DNA from: Rugamonas rivuli
Lineage (GTDB): Bacteria > Pseudomonadota > Gammaproteobacteria > Burkholderiales > Burkholderiaceae_D
Direction of reading: 5' to 3'
NCBI RefSeq assembly: GCF_009380165.1
Contig: NZ_WHUF01000008.1
Span: 62,001 to 126,000 of the forward strand
DNA: 64,000 nt
The position numbers and the translations under genes were made by a program. Below, in pieces: positions 41,321-50,536 of the stretch. The notes under the pieces were generated by a model. It ran no database searches. It was not told where the DNA came from and was given only the letters and a program-made list of their open reading frames with translations. Each line of letters opens with the position of its first letter. The first letter of the stretch is position 1.

Positions 41321-42654
41321 TGCTGTTGCATCAGTTGTTCTATGTCGGCGACCGTCTTCGGCGCGGCGGCGCTCAGTATGGTGTGGCCGTCCGGCGTCAC
41401 CAGCACATCGTCCTCGATGCGGATGCCGGTGTTCCAGTATTCCTCGGGCACGCCGTCGGCCGGGCGCACGTAGATGCCCGGCTCCACCGTCAGCGCCATG
41501 CCCGGCTGCAGCGTGCGCGAAGGTTTGCCTTCGGCCGCCGTGTCGCGGTACTGGCCGACGTCGTGCACGTCCATGCCGATCCAGTGGCCGGTGCCGTGCA
41601 TGTAGAACTGCAGGTAGCGCTTGTCGGCGATGATGTCGGCGAGGCTGCCATGCGCGTTCTGGTTCAGCAGGCCCAGGTCCAGCATGCCTTGCGCCAGCAC
41701 CTGCACCGCCGCCTCGTGCGCGCCGGAATACGGCAGGCCGGGCGCGATCGCCTTCAATGCCGCCGATTGCGCGGCCAGCACCAGTTCATACAGGCGCTTT
41801 TGCGGCGCGCTGAAGCGGCCGTTGACCGGATAGGTGCGCGTGATGTCGGAGGCGTAGCCATCGAGTTCGCAGCCGGCGTCGATCAGTATCAGTTCGCCGT
41901 CGCGGCTTTGCGCGTTGTTGGCGCTGTAGTGCAGCACGCAGGTATTGGCGCCCGCAGCGACGATGGAGTTGTAGGCCGGCGCCTGCGCGCCGTTGCGGCG
42001 GAACTCGTACAGCAGCTCCGCTTCGATTTCGTATTCGTACATGCCGGGCTTCGATGCCCGCATGGCCCGCGCATGCGCTTGCGATGAAATGGTGGCGGCG
42101 CGCAGCATGGTGGCCTGTTCGGCGTCGTCCTTGAACAGACGCATTTCGTCGAGCAGCGGCAGCAGGTCGACCGCGCTGGCCGGCGCGCTGACGCCGGTGC
42201 GCGCCATGCGCCGCACGCTGGCCAGCCACAGCTTGACCTGCGTGTCCAGCGCGCTGCCCAGGGCGTAGTACAGGGCCGGCGCGTCGGCCAGCAGCTTGAC
42301 GATCTCGGTGTCGAGATCCTCGATGGCGTAGGCGGCGTCGAAGCCGAAGGCGGCGCGCGCGCCATCCGGGCCGTGGCGGAAGCCTTCCCAGATTTCGCGC
42401 TCGACGTTCTTCTGCCGGCAGAACAGGATGGCGCGCGCCGGCGCATCGCCGCGCGCCGCCACCAGCACCAGCGTGCTTTCCGGTTCGGCGAAGCCGGTCA
42501 GGTAGTAGAAGTAGCTGTCGTGGCGGTACAGGTATTCGCTGTCGCTGTTGCGCGTGACTTCGGGCGCGGTCGGCAGCACGGCCACGGCGCCGGGCGGCAT
42601 CTGCGCCAGCAGGCGCGCGCGGCGGGCGGCGTAGGACTGTGGCCCGGCCGGCAT
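41317..42654 (-). CDS. pepP: Xaa-Pro aminopeptidase (aminopeptidase P)
   Basis: From the ATG at 42654 the product is 445 residues. The pita-bread fold ligands are visible: Asp in LILIDAGCELDGYASDITRT (two Asp), His in HGTGHWIGMDVHD, Glu in LTVEPGIYV and the last Glu in TGIRIEDDVL. The N-terminal creatinase-like domain includes YFYYLTGFAEPESTLVLV. It removes the first residue before proline and needs manganese. Its ATG overlaps the murU stop by one base. Confidence 0.95.
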   Translation of the reverse strand: MPAGPQSYAARRARLLAQMPPGAVAVLPTAPEVTRNSDSEYLYRHDSYFYYLTGFAEPESTLVLVAARGDAPARAILFCRQKNVEREIWEGFRHGPDGARAAFGFDAAYAIEDLDTEIVKLLADAPALYYALGSALDTQVKLWLASVRRMARTGVSAPASAVDLLPLLDEMRLFKDDAEQATMLRAATISSQAHARAMRASKPGMYEYEIEAELLYEFRRNGAQAPAYNSIVAAGANTCVLHYSANNAQSRDGELILIDAGCELDGYASDITRTYPVNGRFSAPQKRLYELVLAAQSAALKAIAPGLPYSGAHEAAVQVLAQGMLDLGLLNQNAHGSLADIIADKRYLQFYMHGTGHWIGMDVHDVGQYRDTAAEGKPSRTLQPGMALTVEPGIYVRPADGVPEEYWNTGIRIEDDVLVTPDGHTILSAAAPKTVADIEQLMQQQ

Positions 42655-43388
42655 CACTGCACGCCCTTGGCGGCCGCCAGGCGCGAGGCCGGCGGCGCGT
42701 TGAGCAGGTCGAGCTGTTGCACGGTGCCCAGGTTGTGCCACTCGCCCTGGTAGACCTCGCCGCCGACTTGCTGCTTGTCGGCGTAGGCGCGGATCAGCGG
42801 GCCGAGCTTGGCGTATTCGCCGGGCGCGATGCCGTCGAACATTTCAGGACGGTAGACGCCGACGTTGCCGAAGGTCCATTTGGGCGAGCCTTCGTTGGTC
42901 AGCGAGTACATCGTCAGGCCGAAGTCGCCCTCGGGATGGAAGTCCGGGTTCGGCACCAGGTAGAGCCAGCAGATGTCGCGCTTGTCGGCCGGGTAGGGAT
43001 TGCCCCACATATCCTTGTCGTGCAACACGTCCTTGACCTGCTCGAAGTCGAAGTAGGGCATGTAGATGTCGCCCGACACGGCCACGAACGGTTCCTCGCC
43101 CAGCAGGTGGCGGGCGGTGGCGATGCCGCCGGCCGTCTCCAGCGCTTTTTCCTCGCGCGAGTACATCAGCCTGGCGCCGAACTGGCTGCCGTCGCCCAGC
43201 GCCGCCTCGATCTGCTCGCCCAGATGGGCGTGGTTGATGACGATCTCGGTGATGCCGGCACGGACCAGGTTGAGGATGTGCCAGACGATCAGCGGCCGGC
43301 CGCGTACTTTGAGCAGCGGCTTGGGGATGGTGTCGGTCAGCGGGCGCATCCGTTCGCCGCGTCCGGCGGCGAAGATCATGGCTTTCAT
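42654..43388 (-). CDS. murU: N-acetylmuramate alpha-1-phosphate uridylyltransferase
   Basis: A 244-residue nucleotidyltransferase with the signature MIFAAGRGERMRPLTDTIPK and the metal-binding Asp in VAVSGDIYMPYFDF. With AmgK it forms the anabolic peptidoglycan-recycling route found in Pseudomonas, which makes UDP-MurNAc without MurA and so bypasses fosfomycin. It starts ten bases after the amgK stop. The tight operon amgK-murU-pepP-ubi reads away from lptD. Confidence 0.93.
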   Translation of the reverse strand: MKAMIFAAGRGERMRPLTDTIPKPLLKVRGRPLIVWHILNLVRAGITEIVINHAHLGEQIEAALGDGSQFGARLMYSREEKALETAGGIATARHLLGEEPFVAVSGDIYMPYFDFEQVKDVLHDKDMWGNPYPADKRDICWLYLVPNPDFHPEGDFGLTMYSLTNEGSPKWTFGNVGVYRPEMFDGIAPGEYAKLGPLIRAYADKQQVGGEVYQGEWHNLGTVQQLDLLNAPPASRLAAAKGVQ

Positions 43389-43398
43389 GCGCGCCGCC

Positions 43399-44466
43399 TC
43401 AGAAGGTGTAGCCGACTTGCGGCTGCTTGTCTTCCAGCTGGTCGAGCAGGCGCACCAGCGGACGCAAGTCCTTGTAGCGGCCGGCGGTCTTGCGCACGTA
43501 GTCCATCACGGTCGGCAGGTCGTTCAGGTACTGGGCCTTGCCGTCGCGGTAGTTCAGGCGGCAGAACAGGCCGAGGATCTTCAGGTGGCGCTGCAGGCCG
43601 GCGTATTCGAAGTCCTGGTAGAAGCCGTCGATGTCCTGGTTGACCGGCAGGCCGACCGACTTGGCGTGCTGCCAGTAGCGGATCGCCCAGTCCAGCACCA
43701 GTTCCTCGTCCCACTGCACGTAGGCGTCGCGCAGCAGCGAGGCCAGGTCGTAGGTCATCGGGCCGTACAGCGCATCCTGGAAGTCCAGCACGCCGGGGTT
43801 GCCGGCGTCCATCCACATCAGGTTGCGCGAATGGAAATCGCGGTGCACATACACTTGCTGCTGGGCCGTGACGTTGGCCAGGATGGCCTCGAACACGGCT
43901 TGCAGCTCGGCGCTCTGCTTGTCGGTCAGCGTGGCTTTCAGGTGCTGGCCGATATACCACTCGGGGAACAAGTTCATTTCGCGCAGCATGAAGGCGCGGT
44001 CGTACTCGGGCAGCACATCGGGCTGGCTGGTCAGCTGGAACTTGACCAGCGCTTCCAGCGCTTCGGCGTACATGGTCGAGGCGTTGTCGTGGTCCAGCAC
44101 TTGCAGGTAGGTGGTCACGCCCAGGTCGGACATCAGCAGGAAGCCGCGTTCGTAGTCGGTGGCGACGATGCGCGGCACGCTGACGCCGGCATGTGTGAGC
44201 ATTTCGTCTAGCTTGACATAGGCCAGCACGTTCTCGCGCTCGGGCGGCGCGTCCATGACGACCAGCGTCGCGCCCAGCGCGGCTTGTTGATCGGGCAATA
44301 CATCGACGCGGAAATAGCGGCGGAAGCTGGCGTCGGCCGAGGCCGGGCGCGCGCTGGCGACGTCGACCACGTTCAGCGTGGCCAGCCAGGCGGTCAGCTG
44401 CTCCAGGCGCAGGTCGGGCTGCGCCGCGGAAGATGTATCGGAAGTTAAATTCTGTAATAAAGACAT
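43399..44466 (-). CDS. amgK: Anomeric N-acetylmuramate/N-acetylglucosamine kinase
   Basis: From the ATG at 44466 the product is 355 residues, with an aminoglycoside-phosphotransferase fold. The catalytic loop is YVHRDFHSRNLMW (H-x-D-x-x-x-x-N) and the metal Asp is in GVLDFQDALYGP, both close to AmgK of Pseudomonas. The enzyme phosphorylates MurNAc and GlcNAc at C1, feeding MurU. It is divergent from lptD with 98 bases between the starts, the same arrangement as in Pseudomonas. Confidence 0.92.
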   Translation of the reverse strand: MSLLQNLTSDTSSAAQPDLRLEQLTAWLATLNVVDVASARPASADASFRRYFRVDVLPDQQAALGATLVVMDAPPERENVLAYVKLDEMLTHAGVSVPRIVATDYERGFLLMSDLGVTTYLQVLDHDNASTMYAEALEALVKFQLTSQPDVLPEYDRAFMLREMNLFPEWYIGQHLKATLTDKQSAELQAVFEAILANVTAQQQVYVHRDFHSRNLMWMDAGNPGVLDFQDALYGPMTYDLASLLRDAYVQWDEELVLDWAIRYWQHAKSVGLPVNQDIDGFYQDFEYAGLQRHLKILGLFCRLNYRDGKAQYLNDLPTVMDYVRKTAGRYKDLRPLVRLLDQLEDKQPQVGYTF

Positions 44467-44564
44467 TAAGCGGGCCCGGGAAACCGGTGTTGGGTGAAGA
44501 TTCCCATATAATAAGGGATTCAAATCAAAAAATCGCCTGTCATGGTGTTTCATCCCTTCTTTTC

Positions 44565-46835
44565 ATGAGTCGCATGCGCTGGCTTCCGGCCCCCCCCACC
44601 ACCACGCAACGCTGGGCGTTTGCCCTGACTGCCATCGCCGCCGTGACGGCAGCGCCGACCCACGCCCAGAGCTTGCCGCCGAAGGCGCGCGCGCCGCGGG
44701 TGGAGGACAAGAACGCCGTCACCACCATCCAGGCCGAGGACATCAGCGGCCGCCCCGAGCGTGAAATCACGCTGGAGCGGGATGCCGAGCTGCTCAAGGA
44801 TAAGACCCGCGTCAAGGCCGATACCGCCTGCTACCGCCAGGTCGAGGACGAGGTCGAGGCCAAGGGCAACGTCAAGATCTGGCGCTTCGGCGACTATTTC
44901 ACCGGCGACGAGCTCAAGCTGAACATGGACAGCGGCCAGGGTTATATGCTGAACCCGACCTACCGCCTGGAAGCCAACCACGCCCAGGGCAAGGCCGAGC
45001 GCATCAACTTCATCAACGAAGACGAGGCTGTCGTGGTCAACGGCACCTACAGCACCTGCCAAGGGCCGACGCCGGACTGGTACCTGCGCTCGAACACCTT
45101 GAACCTCGATTCCGGCCGCGACGTCGGCACGGCCGGCAAGACCATCATTTATTTCAAGGACGTGCCCATTCTCGGCACGCCGGCGCTGTCGTTCTCGCTG
45201 TCGGGCGCGCGCCGCTCCGGCTGGCTGTCGCCGATGCCGGGCTTCGGCTCCAAGGGCGCGGCCGAGCTGACCGTGCCCTACTACTTCAACATCGCGCCCA
45301 ACCGCGACTTGACGGTGTACCCGAAGATCATCCCGCGGCGCGGCTTCCAGCTGGGCGCCAACGGCCGCTACCTGGGCCAGACCGACGGCGGCCTGTACCA
45401 GGGCGAAACCTATGTCGAGTACCTGCCGCACGACAAGCAGTACGTGCCGACCACGCCGGGCGGCTCGACCGACCGCTGGACCATCAAGTCCACCCACGCG
45501 CAGGAATTGTCCAAGGACTGGTCCTACGGCTGGAGCATCCGCGCCGCCTCGGACAACAACTATCCTAACGATTTCTCCAAGACCGTATCGAGCTCGACCG
45601 AGCGCCAGCTGCTGCGCGAGCTGCGCACCGACTACCACGGCGACTTCTGGACGCTGACCGCGCGCGTGCAGAAATACCAGGTGCTGCAAGATCCGGAATC
45701 GGTGGTCGACAAGTCGCTGTTCGTGTCGCGCCCCTACGACCGCCTGCCGGCGATCAACTTCCACGCCGCCCAGTACGACGTGGCCGGCGGCTTCGACTGG
45801 GCCGTCGACAGCGAGCTGACCCGCTTCTACCACCCGACCCTGATCAACGGCACGCGCCTGGTGGCGATCCCGCAGGTGAGCTACCCGATCGTCGGCCCCA
45901 GCTACTTCATCACGCCCAAGGTGATGGTCAACCTGGGCAGCTACCAGCTCGACAGCTTCGGCACGCAAAAGTCGGACAACCTGTCGCGCGCGGTGCCGAC
46001 CTTCTCGCTGGACTCGGGCCTGGTGTTCGAGCGCGACACCAAGATCGGCGGCAAGGACGTGACGCAGACGCTGGAGCCGCGCCTGTTCTACGTCAACACG
46101 CCGTACCGCGACCAGAGCCAGTTCCCGACCTTCGACACCGACGCCGCCACCTTCAACTTCAGCCAGATCTTCAGCGAAAACCGCTTCGTCGGCTCGGACC
46201 GCATCGGCGACGCCAACCAGCTGACGGCGGCGCTGGTGTCGCGCTTCCTGGACGCGGCCGGCGCCGAGACGCTGCGCCTGGCGTTCGGCCAGCGCTTTTA
46301 TTTCCGCGACCAGCGCGTGCAGCTGGCCTCGACGACGCCGGTGGTCGACTCGCGCTCGGACATGCTGCTGGCCGCGACCGGCCGCATCTCCGAAACCTGG
46401 GGCTTCGACAGCGCCGTGCAGTACAGCCCCAGCCAGCGCCGCGTGGTGTCGGAAAGCTATACCGCGCAATGGATGCCGGGCCAGAAGAAGGTGCTCAACC
46501 TGGGCTACCGCTACCTGCGCGGCAGCTTCAAGAACTTGGAAGTGTCGAGCCAGTGGCCGATCTTCCAGCGCTGGTACGGCGTCGGCCGGGTCAGCTACTC
46601 GATGCAGGACAAGAAGATCCTGGAAAGCCTGGTCGGGCTGGAATACAACGCCGACTGCTGGGTGTTCCGCATGGGCGCGCAGCGCTTCGTGACCACCTCG
46701 ACCAAGGCGTCGACGCCGATCTTCTTCCAGCTGGAGTTGAACGGCCTGTCGCACCTGGGCGTGGGCAGCCCGCTGGAGGCGATGAAGAACAGCATCCCCG
46801 GTTATCAGCGTTTGAACGAGGGCTACGGCCGCTAA
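44565..46835 (+). CDS. lptD: LPS-assembly outer membrane protein LptD
   Basis: From the ATG at 44565 (MSRMRWLPAPPTTTQRWAFA) the product is 756 residues with a signal peptide cut after THA-QS. The N-terminal beta-jellyroll (ITLERDAELLKDKTRVKADT, then YRQVEDEVEAKGNVKIWRFG) receives LPS from LptA, and the C-terminal 26-strand barrel inserts it into the outer leaflet. Cys residues are seen in ADTACYRQ, STCQGP and YNADCWVF; the last is where E. coli has its C-terminal Cys pair, so disulfide pairing may differ. A run of eight C lies within codons 9-11. Confidence 0.95.
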   Translation: MSRMRWLPAPPTTTQRWAFALTAIAAVTAAPTHAQSLPPKARAPRVEDKNAVTTIQAEDISGRPEREITLERDAELLKDKTRVKADTACYRQVEDEVEAKGNVKIWRFGDYFTGDELKLNMDSGQGYMLNPTYRLEANHAQGKAERINFINEDEAVVVNGTYSTCQGPTPDWYLRSNTLNLDSGRDVGTAGKTIIYFKDVPILGTPALSFSLSGARRSGWLSPMPGFGSKGAAELTVPYYFNIAPNRDLTVYPKIIPRRGFQLGANGRYLGQTDGGLYQGETYVEYLPHDKQYVPTTPGGSTDRWTIKSTHAQELSKDWSYGWSIRAASDNNYPNDFSKTVSSSTERQLLRELRTDYHGDFWTLTARVQKYQVLQDPESVVDKSLFVSRPYDRLPAINFHAAQYDVAGGFDWAVDSELTRFYHPTLINGTRLVAIPQVSYPIVGPSYFITPKVMVNLGSYQLDSFGTQKSDNLSRAVPTFSLDSGLVFERDTKIGGKDVTQTLEPRLFYVNTPYRDQSQFPTFDTDAATFNFSQIFSENRFVGSDRIGDANQLTAALVSRFLDAAGAETLRLAFGQRFYFRDQRVQLASTTPVVDSRSDMLLAATGRISETWGFDSAVQYSPSQRRVVSESYTAQWMPGQKKVLNLGYRYLRGSFKNLEVSSQWPIFQRWYGVGRVSYSMQDKKILESLVGLEYNADCWVFRMGAQRFVTTSTKASTPIFFQLELNGLSHLGVGSPLEAMKNSIPGYQRLNEGYGR

Positions 46836-46850
46836 AGCCAGCCACACCGG

Positions 46851-46888
46851 CGTCCGCCGCCGCCGTACCAGGGCAGCGGGCGTTTTTT
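46851..46888 (+). terminator. Possible terminator between lptD and surA
   Basis: CGTCCGC at 46851-46857 can pair with GCGGGCG at 46876-46882 (one G-U pair), followed by six T and, after GA, six more T. It begins 15 bases after the lptD stop. It may reduce rather than block read-through into surA. Confidence 0.4.
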
Positions 46889-46907
46889 GATTTTTTACAC
46901 CTGACTC

Positions 46908-48392
46908 ATGAGCGTTCTTAAGATGAAGTTCGAAATGAAAATTCTGGCCGTCCTGCTGTGCACCACCGCCCTCGGCGGCTGCAGCCTGTTTTCGAAGAAG
47001 CCTGCTCCGGCCCCGGCCGCCGCGCCCGCCGTTGCCGCCGCCCCGGCGCCGGCCGCCGGCGCCGCACTGAACACCACGCCGGCTACCGCCGCCAGCGCCA
47101 AGTCCGACGGCAAGGGTTTCCTGCCGCCTGGCGAATCGGGCAATGTGGCGATCGATTCCATCGTGGTGGTGGTCAACGACGACGTCATCACCCAGCGCGA
47201 GCTGAGCAACCGCATCAAGAGCGTGACCGCCCGCATGAAGGCGCAGAACGTGCAGATGCCGGACCCGGCCGACCTGCGCCGCCAGCTGCTCGAGCGCATG
47301 ATCGTCGAACGCGCCCAGCTGCAGATGGCCAAGGAAATGGGCGTGCGGGTCGACGACCAGCAGCTCGACCGCGCCATCGGCCGCATCGCCGAAGCGCAGA
47401 AGCTGTCGGTGCAGGACTTGCGCAACCAGATGGAAAAGGATGGCACGCCGTACGCCGCCTTCCGCGAAGATATCCGCGAAGAGATCATCATGCAGCGCCT
47501 GCGCGAGCATGAAGTCGACGCCAAGATCCAGATCTCCGAAGCCGAGGTGGACAGCTTCCTGGCCGCCGAGAAGGCCGCCGCCGCCGAGCAGTTCGAGATC
47601 AACATTTCGCAGATCATGGTGCGCATCCCCGACAACGCCACCGCCGAAGTGATCGCCCAGCGCCGCGCGCGCGCCGAGGAAGTGATGCGCCAGCTGCGCA
47701 CCGGCGCCGACTTCGCCAAGATGGCCGCCACCTATTCGGACGCCAGCGACGCCCTGCAGGGCGGCGTGGTCGGCTGGCGCCAGCCCGAGCGCCTGCCGCC
47801 GGTGTTCGCCGAAGCGCTGACCAAGCTCAAGCCTGGCCAGGTGACGCCGATCATCAAGAGCGTGGGCGCGTTCCACATCCTGAAGGCGGTCGACCGCCGC
47901 AGCCTGGCCGAGGCGCAAGCCGTGGCCGCCGTGCAGCAGACCCACGCCCGCCACATCCTGATCAAGGTGACGCCGACCATGAGCGCGGCCGACGCCAAGC
48001 GCAAGCTGGCCGAACTGAAGGAACGCCTGGACAACAACGCCGCCAAGTTCGAAGACCTGGCGCGGCTGGTCTCCAATGACGGTTCGGCCGCCAAGGGCGG
48101 CGACCTGGGCTGGCTGGCGCCGGGCGACGTCACGCCGGAATTCGAGGCGGCGATGAACAACCTGAAGATCGGCGAAGTGAGCCAGCCGGTGGAAACCAGC
48201 TTCGGCCTGCACCTGATCGAAGTGCTGGAGCGCAAGAGCGACGACGTCTCGAAAGAGCGTGAGCGCACCAATGCGCGCCAGGCCATCCGCGAGCGCAAGG
48301 TCGAGGAAGCGGCGGAAAGCTGGCAGCGCGAAGTGCGCGACCGCGCCTACGTCGAGTTCCGCACCGAAGACGGCGCCGCCGCCGCCAAGTAA
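46908..48392 (+). CDS. surA: SurA-type periplasmic chaperone/PPIase with a lipoprotein signal
   Basis: A 494-residue protein (ATGs at 46923 and 46935 are also possible). It has the SurA order: N-terminal chaperone region (IDSIVVVVNDDVITQRELSN), two parvulin domains (EFEINISQIMVRIPDN...GADFAKMAATYSD; then QTHARHILIKVTP...SNDGSAAKGGDLGWL) and a C-terminal helix. It escorts outer-membrane proteins, including LptD. Unusually, the signal sequence ends LLCTTALGGCSLF, a good lipobox, and an Ala/Pro-rich linker of about 50 residues follows before the chaperone part. This predicts a lipid anchor rather than free periplasmic SurA. Confidence 0.9.
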   Translation: MSVLKMKFEMKILAVLLCTTALGGCSLFSKKPAPAPAAAPAVAAAPAPAAGAALNTTPATAASAKSDGKGFLPPGESGNVAIDSIVVVVNDDVITQRELSNRIKSVTARMKAQNVQMPDPADLRRQLLERMIVERAQLQMAKEMGVRVDDQQLDRAIGRIAEAQKLSVQDLRNQMEKDGTPYAAFREDIREEIIMQRLREHEVDAKIQISEAEVDSFLAAEKAAAAEQFEINISQIMVRIPDNATAEVIAQRRARAEEVMRQLRTGADFAKMAATYSDASDALQGGVVGWRQPERLPPVFAEALTKLKPGQVTPIIKSVGAFHILKAVDRRSLAEAQAVAAVQQTHARHILIKVTPTMSAADAKRKLAELKERLDNNAAKFEDLARLVSNDGSAAKGGDLGWLAPGDVTPEFEAAMNNLKIGEVSQPVETSFGLHLIEVLERKSDDVSKERERTNARQAIRERKVEEAAESWQREVRDRAYVEFRTEDGAAAAK

Positions 48393-48410
48393 TCATCAAG
48401 GGGACCACGC

Positions 48411-49529
48411 GTGAGCGCCACTTTACACACCGGGCGCAGCGCGCTGCGTCCCGTCCACCGCGCCGGCCGCCCGGCCATCGCCGTCACCGTCGGCGAGCCG
48501 GCCGGCATCGGCCCGGAGATTTCGCTGCGCGCCGCCTGGGCCCGCCGCCACGAGGTCAATTGCGTGCTGCTGGGCGACGCCGCCTTCCTGGCCATGACGG
48601 CCAGCACCATCGATCCGGACATCAAGGTGGCGGCGCTGTCGCTGCAGGCGCTGCGCAACGGCGGCCTGCCGCGGTTCGGGCCGGAGCGCCTGTGCGTGAT
48701 CGACATCCCGCTGGCGGCCCACGTCGTGCCGGGCCAGCTGGACAAGGAAAACGGCCGCAGCGTGCTGGCCACGCTGGACGCCGCCATCGAGGGCGTGCAG
48801 GCCGGCTGGTTCGAGGCGGTGGTGACGGCGCCGCTGCAGAAGAGCACCATCAACGACGCCGGCGTGCCGTTCTCCGGCCACACCGAATATTTCGCCGACC
48901 GCACCGGCACCGCGCAAGTGGTGATGCTGCTGGCCGGCCAGCCGCTGGCGCCGGCCGGCAAGCCGGTGCCGCCGCCGCTGCGGGTGGCGCTGGCCACCAC
49001 CCACCTGGCGCTGAAGGATGTCGCCGCCGCGCTGACCCGTGACGGCCTGGGGCGCACGCTCGACATCATCGACCATGACTTGAAAACCAAGTTCGGCATC
49101 GCCGCCCCGCGCATCCTGCTGTGCGGCCTGAACCCGCACGCGGGCGAGGGCGGCTACCTGGGGCGCGAGGATATCGACGTCATCGCGCCGGCCATCGCGG
49201 CGGCGCAGGCGCGCGGCATCGCCGCCTCCGGCCCGTATCCGGCCGACACCCTGTTCCAGCCCAAATACCTGCGCGACGCCGACTGCGTGCTGGCCATGTA
49301 CCACGACCAGGGCTTGCCGGTGCTGAAGTACGCCACCTTCGGCGAGGGCGTCAACATCACGCTGGGCCTGCCGCTGATACGCACCTCGGTCGACCACGGC
49401 ACCGCGCTGGACCTGGCGGCGCAAGGCCCAGGCCTGGGCCTGGCCGACTGCGGCAGCATGGAAGCCGCGATCGCCACCGCCGTGGCCATGGCCGACGCCG
49501 TGGCCGCCTCCTCCTCATCCTCCCAATAA
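48411..49529 (+). CDS. pdxA: 4-hydroxythreonine-4-phosphate dehydrogenase
   Basis: Starts at GTG 48411, supported by CAAGGGGACCACGC upstream. The product is 372 residues. VTVGEPAGIGPEIS at the start, VTAPLQKSTINDAGVPFSGH with the substrate-binding His, and MYHDQGLPVLKYATFGEGVN with metal ligands are the PdxA signatures. It makes the pyridoxal phosphate precursor 3-amino-2-oxopropyl phosphate. The C-terminus is a run of Ser (AASSSSSQ). Third in the lptD-surA-pdxA-rsmA block. Confidence 0.95.
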   Translation: MSATLHTGRSALRPVHRAGRPAIAVTVGEPAGIGPEISLRAAWARRHEVNCVLLGDAAFLAMTASTIDPDIKVAALSLQALRNGGLPRFGPERLCVIDIPLAAHVVPGQLDKENGRSVLATLDAAIEGVQAGWFEAVVTAPLQKSTINDAGVPFSGHTEYFADRTGTAQVVMLLAGQPLAPAGKPVPPPLRVALATTHLALKDVAAALTRDGLGRTLDIIDHDLKTKFGIAAPRILLCGLNPHAGEGGYLGREDIDVIAPAIAAAQARGIAASGPYPADTLFQPKYLRDADCVLAMYHDQGLPVLKYATFGEGVNITLGLPLIRTSVDHGTALDLAAQGPGLGLADCGSMEAAIATAVAMADAVAASSSSSQ

Positions 49530-49540
49530 GAAGAACCACT

Positions 49541-50317
49541 ATGAAACACGTCGCCCGCAAACGCTTCGGCCAAAACTTTTTACACGATAAATACGTCCTC
49601 TCCAGCATCACCGAAGCCATCTCCCCGGCGCCGGACGACGCCATGGTCGAAATCGGCCCCGGCCTGGGCGCCATGACCGAGCAGCTGATGCGCACGCTGA
49701 AGATGATGCATGTGGTCGAGCTGGACCGCGACCTGGTGGCGCGCCTGGAAAAGACCTACAACCCGGCCAAGCTGACCATCCACGCCGGCGACGCGCTGAA
49801 GTTCGACTTCGGCAGCATCCCGGTGCCGGCCGGGCAGAAGCTGCGCATCGTCGGCAACCTGCCGTACAACATCTCCAGCCCGCTGCTATTCCACCTGGCG
49901 GACTTTGCGCCGCAGGTGCAGGACCAGCATTTCATGCTGCAAAAGGAAGTGGTGGAGCGCATGGTGGCCGAGCCGGGCAGCAAGACCTACGGCCGCCTGT
50001 CGGTGATGCTGCAGTGGCGCTATGACATGCAGCTGCTGTTCGTGGTGCCGCCGGAAGCGTTCGATCCGCCGCCGAAGGTGGAGTCGGCCATCGTGCGCAT
50101 GATCCCGGTCGCCAACCCGCTGCCGTGCGACGGCGCCACGCTGGAGGCGGTGGTGTTGAAGGCGTTCTCGCAGCGCCGCAAGGTGATCCGCAACTGCCTG
50201 GCCGGCATGTTCACCGAAGAGCAGATCGTCGCCGCCGGCATCAAGCCGACCGACCGTCCGGAAGCGGTGGGCCTGGCCGAGTACGTCGCGCTGGCCAACC
50301 TGCTCAAGCCGCAGTAA
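49541..50317 (+). CDS. rsmA: 16S rRNA dimethyladenosine transferase (KsgA)
   Basis: From the ATG at 49541 the product is 258 residues. The SAM-binding motif is VEIGPGLGAMTEQL, the acidic residue after strand 2 is in VVELDRDL and the catalytic motif IV is NLPYNISSPLLFHL. It dimethylates two adjacent adenines in helix 45 of 16S rRNA during 30S maturation. It starts 11 bases after pdxA. Normal length for the family. Confidence 0.96.
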   Translation: MKHVARKRFGQNFLHDKYVLSSITEAISPAPDDAMVEIGPGLGAMTEQLMRTLKMMHVVELDRDLVARLEKTYNPAKLTIHAGDALKFDFGSIPVPAGQKLRIVGNLPYNISSPLLFHLADFAPQVQDQHFMLQKEVVERMVAEPGSKTYGRLSVMLQWRYDMQLLFVVPPEAFDPPPKVESAIVRMIPVANPLPCDGATLEAVVLKAFSQRRKVIRNCLAGMFTEEQIVAAGIKPTDRPEAVGLAEYVALANLLKPQ

Positions 50318-50331
50318 GCGCCTGCCGAGCC

Positions 50332-50356
50332 CGTGTCGGGGTCAGACCCCGACACG
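50332..50356. repeat. Perfect 25-base palindrome (GGGGTC type)
   Basis: A 12-base arm beginning CGTGTCGGGGTC pairs perfectly with GACCCCGACACG around a single A. It lies 15 bases after the rsmA stop. No U-run follows, so it is not a usual terminator. It shares the CGTGTC ends and the GGGGTC core with the longer hairpin at 61119-61195, suggesting one repeat family. Confidence 0.75.
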
Positions 50357-50382
50357 AACCCGGCGGTGCGCTTTTTCGCGGG

Positions 50383-50412
50383 CAAAAAAAAGCCCGCTGG
50401 TGAAAGCGGGCT
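50383..50412 (-). terminator. Intrinsic terminator on the minus strand
   Basis: AGCCCGCT at 50391-50398 pairs with AGCGGGCT at 50405-50412. On the minus strand the hairpin runs into eight T. It would end transcription of the lipoprotein gene whose stop is at 50571. Confidence 0.75.
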
Positions 50413-50536
50413 GAATCCAATTCCTTTGCAAGAAGTGGAGGAGACAAGTCAAGTATGCTGCGTCGCGGCATATAACGCAAGTTTATTTTTCGAATATCGA
50501 ACATCACGATATCGCATAACTCTCCCCACTTCCGCC

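Noticed and set aside
44590..44600. Run of eight C in the signal-peptide codons of lptD, considered as a phase-variation tract.
   Set aside because: LptD is essential, the tract is short, and no alternative frame makes sense. A frameshift here would be lethal.
44550..48212. A 1220-codon open frame on the minus strand opposite lptD and surA.
   Set aside because: It is the mirror of two certain genes in GC-rich DNA, where the antisense frame rarely meets stops. Its product is low-complexity (His, Arg, Gly, Val, Leu) with no domain.
48411..49529. The Ser-rich end of PdxA (ASSSSSQ) considered as a frameshift artefact.
   Set aside because: The frame stays consistent to the stop and the next gene begins 11 bases later; a low-complexity tail is harmless.
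50332..50356. Palindrome after rsmA considered as an intrinsic terminator.
   Set aside because: No U-run follows on either strand. It fits a dispersed repeat better.
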